This document shows, piece after piece, positions 6,402-12,327 of a stretch of DNA of 12,327 bases. The notes beneath the pieces are model-generated. The model saw only the letters and a list, made by a program, of their open reading frames with translations, searched no databases and was not told where the DNA came from. This DNA is from Moraxellaceae bacterium. Its GTDB lineage: Bacteria; Pseudomonadota; Gammaproteobacteria; Pseudomonadales; Ketobacteraceae. Position numbers and translations under genes: made by a program. Position 1 is the first letter of the stretch; every line of letters starts with the position of its first letter. The stretch lies in assembly GCA_002402125.1 (NCBI GenBank), contig NVVG01000069.1:7536-19862 (forward strand), given 5' to 3'.

Positions 6402-6453
6402 AACACGAGTTGCCAACACGAGTTGCTAACATGAGCTGCCAATTTGAGTTGCT
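6402..6453. repeat. 13-base minisatellite between tatA and tatB
   Basis: Four adjoining 13-base units: AACACGAGTTGCC, AACACGAGTTGCT, AACATGAGCTGCC and AATTTGAGTTGCT. A fifth, weaker unit may precede them (6389-6401, sharing TAGTTGC). It fills the middle of the untranslated gap between the tatA stop and the tatB start. Copy number could vary between strains. Confidence 0.8.
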
Positions 6454-6481
6454 GTCTCGCTGGCGTGGAATTGCTTTCGTG

Positions 6482-6724
6482 TTATTTGGTTTCTTCTTTG
6501 TTTTTGCTGGTCTCTTCCGTTGAGGAAGATTCTTCAGCAGCCGTTGATTGGGTGGATTGCTGGTCTAAGGACTCTTTATCCTCATTGCCCATGGCTTTTT
6601 TAAAACCTTTGATTGCGCCACCTAAGTCACCGCCCAAATTACGCAACCGCTTGGTGCCAAAGAGTAGTAACACTATGACCAAAATAATAACCAGTTGCCA
6701 AATACCAATGCCGCCAATACCCAT
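6482..6724 (-). CDS. tatA: Sec-independent protein translocase subunit TatA
   Basis: An 80-residue pore-forming Tat component: a short N-terminus, a membrane helix (about 7-21), the FG hinge (22-23), the amphipathic helix [22 protein letters not shown] (24-45), and then a hydrophilic Glu/Ser/Thr/Lys tail. Helix and hinge are classic TatA/E rather than TatB. A GGAG lies 7 bases before the ATG and only a few bases after the hisE stop, 12 bases away, so the two genes are translated from one message. TatA oligomers form the passage for folded proteins once TatBC has bound a substrate. Confidence 0.95.
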   Translation of the reverse strand: MGIGGIGIWQLVIILVIVLLLFGTKRLRNLGGDLGGAIKGFKKAMGNEDKESLDQQSTQSTAAEESSSTEETSKNKEETK

Positions 6725-6736
6725 GATGTTCTCCGC

Positions 6737-7066
6737 TTATTTGCTACGGTTGGCTTTTTCTTCCAACCCTGATAAATCGAATCGTCGTGCTAGTTCAGAC
6801 AATACCGCCTGTGAGTTTTCTCCGCGCTGATGCAGCATCACTAATGTGTGAAACCAAAGGTCAGCAGTTTCATAGATGAGATCGCTGTTGTCTTGACTCT
6901 GTTCGGCATCTTTTGCCGCAATAATGGTTTCCGTTGCTTCTTCGCCAATTTTTTCAAGGATTTTGTTCAGTCCCTTGTGATACAGGCTGGAAACGTAGGA
7001 GGTGTCAGGCGCGGCATTTTTGCGTGCGTCCAATACCTTATCTAGTGCTGCTAATACGTCGCTCAT
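6737..7066 (-). CDS. hisE: Phosphoribosyl-ATP pyrophosphatase
   Basis: A 109-residue cytoplasmic enzyme of the second step of histidine synthesis, converting phosphoribosyl-ATP to phosphoribosyl-AMP and pyrophosphate. The MazG-like all-alpha fold is shown by [15 protein letters not shown] (38-52) and [14 protein letters not shown] (65-78), whose acidic residues bind magnesium. Length is normal for a stand-alone HisE. GAGAGAAG directly precedes the ATG. In the Pseudomonas arrangement I recall, hisI (cyclohydrolase, next step) precedes hisE. Here only 86 untranslated bases separate hisE from ubiB, so hisI must lie elsewhere or be fused or replaced. It is followed closely by tatA. Confidence 0.95.
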   Translation of the reverse strand: MSDVLAALDKVLDARKNAAPDTSYVSSLYHKGLNKILEKIGEEATETIIAAKDAEQSQDNSDLIYETADLWFHTLVMLHQRGENSQAVLSELARRFDLSGLEEKANRSK

Positions 7067-7150
7067 CTTCTCTCGATCTCACGGTAACACTGTGTATCTT
7101 AACTTATTTTGACAACTTTTACGCGGGTAGAATTGTTTCTCTGGTTAACT

Positions 7151-7160
7151 AACTATAGTT
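7151..7160. repeat. 10-base palindrome at the end of ubiB
   Basis: AACTATAGTT is perfectly self-complementary and overlaps the ubiB stop codon (7153-7155). It is too short to call a terminator. The remaining gap before hisE shows no clear promoter. Confidence 0.25.
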
Positions 7161-8811
7161 GTTTTTTACGGTAGATGACTTTGCTGAATAATATAGCCGA
7201 CCCGCCTAAGCCAAGTAACCAGGCTGGCCAAGGAATTAGGGATATTTCAGGTACTAAATCGGGCCGCATCGCCCAGATGGCGCCGGTGATGATAGCAGCA
7301 CAGCCGACTAATAGCGTGATACGGTCGCGGCGTACCTGATGCAGGTGGCGAGTCTCCAATTGATGCAAGAAACGCTCTTGGTTTTCGCTGAATTTGCGCA
7401 CCTCATCGAGGGCTTCCCAGGCCATCTTGGGGATCTGAGGAATCTGCTCAAATAACCCCGGAGTGCTGCGTTTTATGGCTTTTAGAACGGCATCTGGCCC
7501 CATTTGGTCTTTTATCCAGTTTTCTAGCAGTGGTCTACCTAACTTCCATATATCCAAACCTGGGTGCAATTGGCGCCCCAGCCCCTCCACATGCACCAAG
7601 GTTTTTTCTAACAATAAGAACTGCGGCAGTGCCTGCATTTCAAAGCGTCTAGCGGTTTGGAAGAGGCTGATCAGAATCGGGCCAAATTCGATATCTCCCA
7701 AGGGGCGTTCTACGACCGGCTCTAGAATGCCGCGCAATGCATGTTCGAACTCTTTGACCCGAATTGTTTTAGGTACCCATCCGGCATCAATTAGCAGCAG
7801 GGCAATTTGTTCGTAATCTTTGTCTAGCAACGCCATTAATTGGCGGGCTAATAAGTAGCGCTCTTCTCGACTGAGGGAGCCAACGATGGCGTTATCAATG
7901 GAGATATACTGAGGTTGATCAGGATTTTCTAAGGATACCAATACATTGCCGGGGTGCATGTCGGCATGGAAAAAGTTGTTGCTGAATACTTGGGTAAAGA
8001 ATATCTCTACCCCAATCTCAGCCATGGTTTCTAAGTTGATGCCAGCAGCCTTGATGGCTTCTATATCGGAGATAGGCACCCCATATACGCGTTCCATCAC
8101 CAGCACGTTGCTACTGCAGTAATCCCAGTAGATTTCCGGTACATATAATAACGCCGAGTCGGTGAAGTTGCGGCGGAACTGGCAGGTGTTGGCGGCCTCA
8201 CGCATCATGTCCAGCTCGCCTAATATGATGTGTTCGTAATCGTTGACGATCTGTAACGGGTGGAAGCGACGAGCGTCCGCAATGGTGTTTTGTACCCAGT
8301 TAGCAATAGATTGCATGAGAGCGATATCTTGCTTGACGATTTTTTCAATATTGGGGCGGACAACTTTAACCACCACCTCTTCGCCGCTATGTAGCTTGGC
8401 GGTATGTACCTGGGCAATCGATGCCGATGCCAAGGGGGTCTTCTCGAATTGGGCAAATAAGGATGTAACCGGCGCCTTGAGTTCCTTTTCGATAATGGCC
8501 ACGGAGGCGTCCTCATCGAAGGGGGGGACTTGATCTTGTAATTTTGACAATTCTTCAATGGCTTTTTCGCTGAGTATATCCTGACGAGTGGAGAGCAGTT
8601 GGCCAAATTTGATAAACACCGGGCCGAGTTCTTCCAGCGCTAAACGCAGCCGGGTCCAGGGATCTTTTTCGGTGGAAGCAAACCACGCACTGGGGATTAG
8701 TCGAAATAGAATACGAATAGGAAGAGCGGCGGCGTGATCGGGAAGCAATTGGTCGAGTCGATACTTCGCAAATACGTGGAGGATAGTAAGAAAGCGGCCT
8801 AATTGCTTCAA
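7153..8811 (-). CDS. ubiB: UbiB, ABC1/ADCK-family kinase-like protein for ubiquinone synthesis
   Basis: A 552-residue atypical kinase-like ATPase required for ubiquinone synthesis, anchored in the inner membrane. Motifs in order: IKFGQ (67-71, the KxGQ hallmark), the Ala-rich loop PLASASIAQVH (126-136), K149 in VVVKVVRP, the catalytic segment HADMHPGN (282-289) and the metal-binding D306. After D306 the sequence is NA, where related proteins have a DFG- or DCG-like triplet. Two C-terminal membrane helices (about 497-515 and 525-545) are present. The start is a TTG at 8809-8811: there is no ATG before residue 166, a stop lies six codons upstream, and the resulting N-terminus lines up with relatives (YRLDQLL). 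GAG lies 9 bases before it. The gene follows ubiJ by 18 bases in the same frame. Confidence 0.95.
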   Translation of the reverse strand: MKQLGRFLTILHVFAKYRLDQLLPDHAAALPIRILFRLIPSAWFASTEKDPWTRLRLALEELGPVFIKFGQLLSTRQDILSEKAIEELSKLQDQVPPFDEDASVAIIEKELKAPVTSLFAQFEKTPLASASIAQVHTAKLHSGEEVVVKVVRPNIEKIVKQDIALMQSIANWVQNTIADARRFHPLQIVNDYEHIILGELDMMREAANTCQFRRNFTDSALLYVPEIYWDYCSSNVLVMERVYGVPISDIEAIKAAGINLETMAEIGVEIFFTQVFSNNFFHADMHPGNVLVSLENPDQPQYISIDNAIVGSLSREERYLLARQLMALLDKDYEQIALLLIDAGWVPKTIRVKEFEHALRGILEPVVERPLGDIEFGPILISLFQTARRFEMQALPQFLLLEKTLVHVEGLGRQLHPGLDIWKLGRPLLENWIKDQMGPDAVLKAIKRSTPGLFEQIPQIPKMAWEALDEVRKFSENQERFLHQLETRHLHQVRRDRITLLVGCAAIITGAIWAMRPDLVPEISLIPWPAWLLGLGGSAILFSKVIYRKKQL

Positions 8812-8829
8812 GGGAATAATCTCTGCGTG

Positions 8830-9612
8830 TTAAGTGGGGGTGTTGTTAGTATTTTGAGGCTTGTTTGCGTCTTGCGGGCTGAGCCGAGGCTCAAAAGGAT
8901 TGTCGGTACTGATAGTTGCACTGTCGTTAACATTATCGTTAACTTTGTCGGTAGCACTGCCCTCAGCGGGTTTTTGTTTTGCCCGCAAATGTTGTACCCG
9001 CACCTCGAGCCGCTCGTAATCATCTCGAATGCCGTCGATGTCGTCATTGAGGTGGTTGAGTTCTTCTTTTTCTACCACTTGCCGGCCTTCTTCACGAAGA
9101 TAATGGCTGCCATCATCCAACAAGGTGCGTGCGGTTTTTTTTAGCCAGCCAAAAGCCGAGCGGGCTGCTTGGCCTACTTGGTGCGCGGCAACGTCACCGA
9201 CCCAGCGCGCCAGTGGCTCCTCAAGATCAAGATCTGTCTCGCGAAATATTGTGGCGAGCCGTTGCGCGAGATCCTGGTCACCTTCCACTTGGATGTTGCT
9301 GGCAATCAGTTCGCCAGGGCTTTTGTTCAGTCCAAGCTGAAATAGAATGGAAATCAATGGCCCTTTGATGGCCGCCGATGGGGTTTCTTCCCAATAACTC
9401 GATACTCTAATACCATTAATTTCATTGTCGCTAAATGCCAACAGCAGTTGTAGATTGGGGTGGGTTGCAATCAGCGCTATGCTGTCACCCTCGAGTTCGG
9501 CTAAAGCGGCCTGTGACCCTGGGGCATAGCGTAATGCTCGGTTGAGCATGGTCTCTAAGCGTTCGGCAAAAAAACTGGGTACCAGTGAGTGACGCTGGGG
9601 ATCATTAGCCAT
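8830..9612 (-). CDS. ubiJ: UbiJ, SCP2-domain ubiquinone biosynthesis accessory factor
   Basis: A 260-residue protein that, with UbiK, helps hold the lipid intermediates of ubiquinone synthesis. An SCP2-like lipid-binding domain spans about 18-112 and ends in the typical VEGDQDLAQRLATIF (109-123). A linker helix with GWLKK (155-159) follows, then a highly charged coiled coil (about 172-213). Residues 218-260 are a low-complexity Asn/Asp/Thr/Pro tail not needed by the family, making this longer than the roughly 200 residues of E. coli UbiJ. It starts two bases after the ubiE stop (TAATCATG) without a clear ribosome binding site, so translation is probably coupled to ubiE. The position between ubiE and ubiB is the conserved one and supports the name. 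Confidence 0.92.
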   Translation of the reverse strand: MANDPQRHSLVPSFFAERLETMLNRALRYAPGSQAALAELEGDSIALIATHPNLQLLLAFSDNEINGIRVSSYWEETPSAAIKGPLISILFQLGLNKSPGELIASNIQVEGDQDLAQRLATIFRETDLDLEEPLARWVGDVAAHQVGQAARSAFGWLKKTARTLLDDGSHYLREEGRQVVEKEELNHLNDDIDGIRDDYERLEVRVQHLRAKQKPAEGSATDKVNDNVNDSATISTDNPFEPRLSPQDANKPQNTNNTPT

Positions 9613-9614
9613 GA

Positions 9615-10364
9615 TTAGAATTTGAAACCGCGATGTAAGGCAACAACGCCATTGGTCAGGTTGTGATATTCCACCTGCTCTAAACCCGCCTTGCGCATCA
9701 TATCTTTAAGGGTCTTTTGATCAGGGTGCATGCGAATGGATTCGGCGAGATACTGGTAGCTGTCGGCATCCTTGGCGACAAATTTACCGATCAATGGCAG
9801 TACGGTAAACGAGTAGCGGTCATAGATTTTTTCCATCAGCTTATTGGTGGGTTTAGAAAATTCCAATACCAATAAGCGGCCACCTGGCTTCAGCACGCGG
9901 GTCATGGATTTTAGGGCTTTTTGTTTGTCGGTGACGTTGCGTAAACCAAAGCTGATAGTGATGCAATCGAAGGTATTGTCGGCAAAGGGTAGGCTCTCGG
10001 CATTGGCTTGCACGTACTCGATGTTGTTGACGTAACCTTTGTCTAACAGTTTGTCGCGACCCACGCGTAACATCGAATCATTGATATCGGCTAGCACGAC
10101 TTTGCCGCTTTTTCCTACCAGACGTGAGAATTTCATCGCTAGGTCGCCGGTACCGCCGGCGATATCAAGAATGGTTTGGCCGGGGCGGGCCGCGCTGAGC
10201 TCGATAGTGTAACGTTTCCATAAGCGATGAATACCCATGGACATGAGGTCGTTCATGATGTCGTAACTGGCGGCAACGGAGTGAAAGACTTCGCCAACTT
10301 TCTTGACCTTGTCTTCGGTGCGTACAGTTTGATAGCCAAAATGGGTTGTTTTTTGTTCAGACAT
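9615..10364 (-). CDS. ubiE: UbiE, SAM-dependent C-methyltransferase for ubiquinone/menaquinone
   Basis: A 249-residue class I methyltransferase that adds the ring C-methyl group to the benzoquinol (or naphthoquinol) precursor. The N-terminal family signature [17 protein letters not shown] (26-42) is followed by the SAM-binding motif [12 protein letters not shown] (65-76), the acidic end of strand 2 (D93), FGLRNVTD (139-146), and [15 protein letters not shown] (158-172), all hallmarks of UbiE/MenG. Length matches the E. coli protein. It is the first of three ubiquinone genes. A possible ribosome binding site, GAGGG, lies 11 bases from the ATG, rather far, and part of it is within the hairpin at 10374-10392. 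UbiE and UbiJ are almost touching. Confidence 0.97.
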   Translation of the reverse strand: MSEQKTTHFGYQTVRTEDKVKKVGEVFHSVAASYDIMNDLMSMGIHRLWKRYTIELSAARPGQTILDIAGGTGDLAMKFSRLVGKSGKVVLADINDSMLRVGRDKLLDKGYVNNIEYVQANAESLPFADNTFDCITISFGLRNVTDKQKALKSMTRVLKPGGRLLVLEFSKPTNKLMEKIYDRYSFTVLPLIGKFVAKDADSYQYLAESIRMHPDQKTLKDMMRKAGLEQVEYHNLTNGVVALHRGFKF

Positions 10365-10373
10365 TGCGGAGCT

Positions 10374-10392
10374 GGCCCTCGTTTATAGGGCC
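10374..10392 (-). promoter_or_regulatory. Hairpin in the ubiE leader
   Basis: GGCCCT and AGGGCC form a perfect 6-bp GC-rich stem around a 7-base loop, ending 9 bases before the ubiE ATG. It includes the AGGG that could serve as ribosome binding site. It may limit ubiE translation or be the weak end of the upstream transcript; no T-run follows. Confidence 0.35.
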
Positions 10393-10432
10393 CGTATCTT
10401 GGCGGATTGGGGGTGTTGAGTCAATGCCGGGA

Positions 10433-10807
10433 TTAACTCGACCAGCGGCCTATTTCTGTAGGTGACCGCTTGGCGCCGGCCTTCTCTAGGAGGTCTAGGT
10501 AATGTTGCCAGTGTACTTCTTGGTTTTGGCTCAGGTCGAGCAGGTAATCCCAGGAGTAAATACCGGTATTGTGACCATCATCAAAGGTTAGCTTGATGGC
10601 ATAATTGCCGATGGCTTCGATATTGTTGATAGCGACAAACTTTTTACCCGTTTGCAGGATCTCTTGGTCTTTGCCGTGGCCGCGCACCTCGGCAGAGGGG
10701 GAGAAAACCCGTAACAACTCACTAGGCAGGTGATAGGACTGGCCATCAAAGACCAGCTCTAGGGTTTGGGATTTTTTATGCAGCTTTATCTGTGATGGCG
10801 ATAGCAT
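10433..10807 (-). CDS. DUF971 (GBBH-like N-terminal domain) protein
   Basis: A 124-residue protein made of a single DUF971 domain (gamma-butyrobetaine-hydroxylase-like N-terminal fold). Recognisable parts are LPSELLRVFSPSAEVRGHG (27-45) and the signature IGNYAIKLTFDDGHNTGIYSWDYL (66-89). There is no signal peptide or membrane span. Proteins of this size are stand-alone homologues of the domain found in carnitine-synthesis oxygenases and fused to some Fe-S carrier proteins. The bacterial role is not established, and no enzyme domain is attached here. It follows hslU by 28 bases, a neighbour pairing I recall from Pseudomonas. The ubiE gene follows 68 bases later. Confidence 0.88.
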   Translation of the reverse strand: MLSPSQIKLHKKSQTLELVFDGQSYHLPSELLRVFSPSAEVRGHGKDQEILQTGKKFVAINNIEAIGNYAIKLTFDDGHNTGIYSWDYLLDLSQNQEVHWQHYLDLLEKAGAKRSPTEIGRWSS

Positions 10808-10835
10808 AGGCTGAGTTCTTTAACGGTGATACGGG

Positions 10836-12182
10836 TTAGAGGATAAAACGGCTGAGGTCTTCGTCATTGGCCAATGCCCCTAAGCGTTCATCCACATATT
10901 CGGCGTCAATTTTGATAGGTTCTCCCGCTTGTTTGGCGGCTAAATCGGCCGCCTCAAAGGAAATCTCATCGGTGAGTTTTTCCATTACCGTATGCAGGCG
11001 TCTGGCGCCGATATTTTCTGTGGTCTCGTTTACCTGCCAGGCGATCTCCGCAATGCGCCGAATGGCACTGTCGTCAAATTCAATCTTGAGACCCTCGGTA
11101 AGAAGTAAGGCCTTATATTGCTCAGATAATGAAGCTCTAGGCTCGGTTAATATGCGTTCAAAATCATTTGCCGTTAGTGCCTCAAGTTCCACCCGAATTG
11201 GCAGTCGGCCCTGTAATTCCGGTACCAGGTCAGAGGGTTTGGCAAAGTGGAAAGCACCGGAGGCAATAAACAGGATGTGATCGGTTTTTACCATGCCGTA
11301 TTTGGTGCTCACCGTACAACCTTCGATCAGAGGTAACAGGTCGCGTTGCACGCCTTCACGTGAAATATCGGTGCCACCGCCTTCGGCACGTTTTGCGACC
11401 TTGTCTATTTCATCCAAAAACACAATGCCAGTTTGTTCCACGGCATCGATAGCTTTGCTCTTGAGGTCATCTTCGTTGACCAGTTTGGAGGCTTCTTCCT
11501 CTTTGATCTGTTTGTAGGCGTCTTTAATCTTTAATTTACGGGTTTTTTTCTTGCCGGTATTCATGCTGGAAAACATGTTTTGCAGCTGGCTGGTCATCTC
11601 TTCCATGCCGGGTGGCGCCATGATTTCTACCCCCACAGAAGGGGATGCGAGGTCAATTTCAATTTCTTTGTCATCCAAATCACCTTCGCGCAGGCGTTTG
11701 CGAAACAGTTGTCGTGCGGCAGAGTCTTCCGGAGCAGGCTCTTCTTCCTTTGTCCAATCGGTTCGTACCGGTGCCAGTAAGGCGTCGAGGATACGGTCTT
11801 CGGCGGCGTCTTCTGCTTTGTGATGGACTCGGTCCATTTCTTGTTCGCGGAGCATCTTTATTGCCATATCGGCGAGGTCGCGAATTATGCTTTCAACGTC
11901 ACGGCCCACGTAACCCACCTCGGTGAATTTAGTGGCTTCCACTTTGATGAAGGGGGCATGGGCAAGCTTGGCGAGGCGGCGGGCAATTTCAGTTTTACCC
12001 ACACCTGTAGGCCCAATCATGAGGATGTTTTTTGGGGAAATTTCGTTACGCAGTTGTTCATCTAGCTGCATGCGGCGCCAGCGGCTGCGCAGAGCCAGTG
12101 CAACGGCGCGTTTGGCGCCAGTTTGACCGATAATGTGGCGGTCGAGTTCGTGGACAATTTCCCTGGGAGTCATATCTGACAT
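10836..12182 (-). CDS. hslU: HslU, ATPase/unfoldase of the HslUV protease
   Basis: A 448-residue AAA+ unfoldase that feeds proteins to the HslV peptidase chamber. The N-terminus [20 protein letters not shown] is typical. Other landmarks are Walker A GPTGVGKT (57-64), the pore loop GYVGRD (90-95), a variable charged I-domain (about 110-240), Walker B IVFLDEID (253-260), sensor-2 GARR (392-395) and the C-terminal LSRFIL that docks into HslV. I chose the ATG at 12180-12182 because it gives the standard start and has GAG 8 bases upstream. A TTG two codons earlier is open but less likely. The gene is 73 bases downstream of hslV on the same strand. Confidence 0.98.
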   Translation of the reverse strand: MSDMTPREIVHELDRHIIGQTGAKRAVALALRSRWRRMQLDEQLRNEISPKNILMIGPTGVGKTEIARRLAKLAHAPFIKVEATKFTEVGYVGRDVESIIRDLADMAIKMLREQEMDRVHHKAEDAAEDRILDALLAPVRTDWTKEEEPAPEDSAARQLFRKRLREGDLDDKEIEIDLASPSVGVEIMAPPGMEEMTSQLQNMFSSMNTGKKKTRKLKIKDAYKQIKEEEASKLVNEDDLKSKAIDAVEQTGIVFLDEIDKVAKRAEGGGTDISREGVQRDLLPLIEGCTVSTKYGMVKTDHILFIASGAFHFAKPSDLVPELQGRLPIRVELEALTANDFERILTEPRASLSEQYKALLLTEGLKIEFDDSAIRRIAEIAWQVNETTENIGARRLHTVMEKLTDEISFEAADLAAKQAGEPIKIDAEYVDERLGALANDEDLSRFIL

Positions 12183-12255
12183 GTTCAATACTCTATATTG
12201 TTTGTTCGATGATGCGTTCTGGTCTGGCGGTTATTCAAATAGTCGTGGTGGCGAA

Positions 12256-12327
12256 TTATTCGCAGTCCAGTTCTTCAATCACATGGTTATGGTTGGTATA
12301 GATGCAAATATCGCCAGCAATGGACAG
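12256..12327 (-). CDS. hslV: HslV, peptidase subunit of HslUV, C-terminal end (partial)
   Basis: Only the last 23 codons and the TAA stop are in the window; the rest lies beyond the right edge. They read LSIAGDICIYTNHNHVIEEL and then DCE, which matches the HslV C-terminus (IAGDICIYTN...IEEL is diagnostic). HslV is the threonine-type peptidase that assembles as a double ring with HslU. Its position directly upstream of hslU is the standard hslVU operon. The heat-shock promoter would be upstream of hslV, outside this window. Confidence 0.95.
   Translation of the reverse strand: MSIAGDICIYTNHNHVIEELDCE

Noticed and set aside
6354..6419. Upstream extension of tatB by 22 codons to a GTG
   Set aside because: It would bury the membrane helix behind a hydrophilic stretch, and its GTG lies in the tandem repeat. 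TatB proteins start at MFDIG.
6444..6830. Plus-strand open frame across tatA and the end of hisE
   Set aside because: It is antisense to two clear genes and has the composition of a reverse-strand shadow.
7067..7150. Promoter for hisE-tatABC
   Set aside because: A TTGTCA and a TAAGAT are present on the minus strand but only 8 bases apart, too close for a sigma-70 promoter.
8220..8606. Open frame of 128 codons inside ubiB on the same strand
   Set aside because: Its product is Arg/Ser/Pro-rich with no family features, and it is fully inside the strongly supported ubiB frame.
12183..12188. TTG start for hslU two codons upstream
   Set aside because: The ATG at 12180-12182 gives the standard [10 protein letters not shown] start with a well-placed GAG.

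Overview
This window looks like chromosomal DNA from a marine-type gammaproteobacterium. The right half carries a block resembling the order I recall from Pseudomonas and relatives (hslV-hslU-DUF971, ubiE-ubiJ-ubiB, hisE-tatA-tatB-tatC). The proteins read as gammaproteobacterial, but the species cannot be fixed from the sequence alone.

Right half (about 5202-12327, all minus strand): one co-directional run of housekeeping genes. In transcription order it holds the end of hslV, hslU (ATP-dependent protease), a DUF971 protein, three ubiquinone genes (ubiE methyltransferase, ubiJ lipid-binding scaffold, ubiB kinase-like protein), hisE (histidine synthesis), and the three Tat protein-export genes. 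Gaps are short (2 to 128 bases), so much of it could be co-transcribed. Small oddities are a 13-base minisatellite between tatA and tatB, a TTG start for ubiB lying in frame with the ubiJ stop, no hisI beside hisE, and a long tail on UbiJ.

Left half (1-5201): a visibly more AT-rich, loosely packed accessory region concerned with lipids and the cell envelope. It has the N-terminal half of an AraC-type regulator (minus strand), a divergent MGAT-like acyltransferase, a small repetitive ORF with 5-residue periodicity, a secreted lipase of the Geobacillus/Staphylococcus zinc-binding type, a strong terminator, and a beta-propeller lipoprotein resembling SMP-30. The lipase ends in a GlyGly-CTERM sorting tail, the signal handled by rhombosortase after type II secretion. 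It should therefore reach the cell surface or medium.

The most telling structure is in the 233 bases between the propeller gene and tatC. There, 73 bases align without gaps to the interior of the lipase gene (56 of 73 identical) but carry a stop codon. They run directly into a 26-base match to DNA downstream of the lipase gene (23 of 26 identical). This is the remnant of a second lipase locus, duplicated and then largely deleted. I found no CRISPR array, tRNA, rRNA or insertion sequence, and no clearly new multi-gene system. The lipid module with its surface-sorted lipase and decayed paralogue is the part most worth following up.
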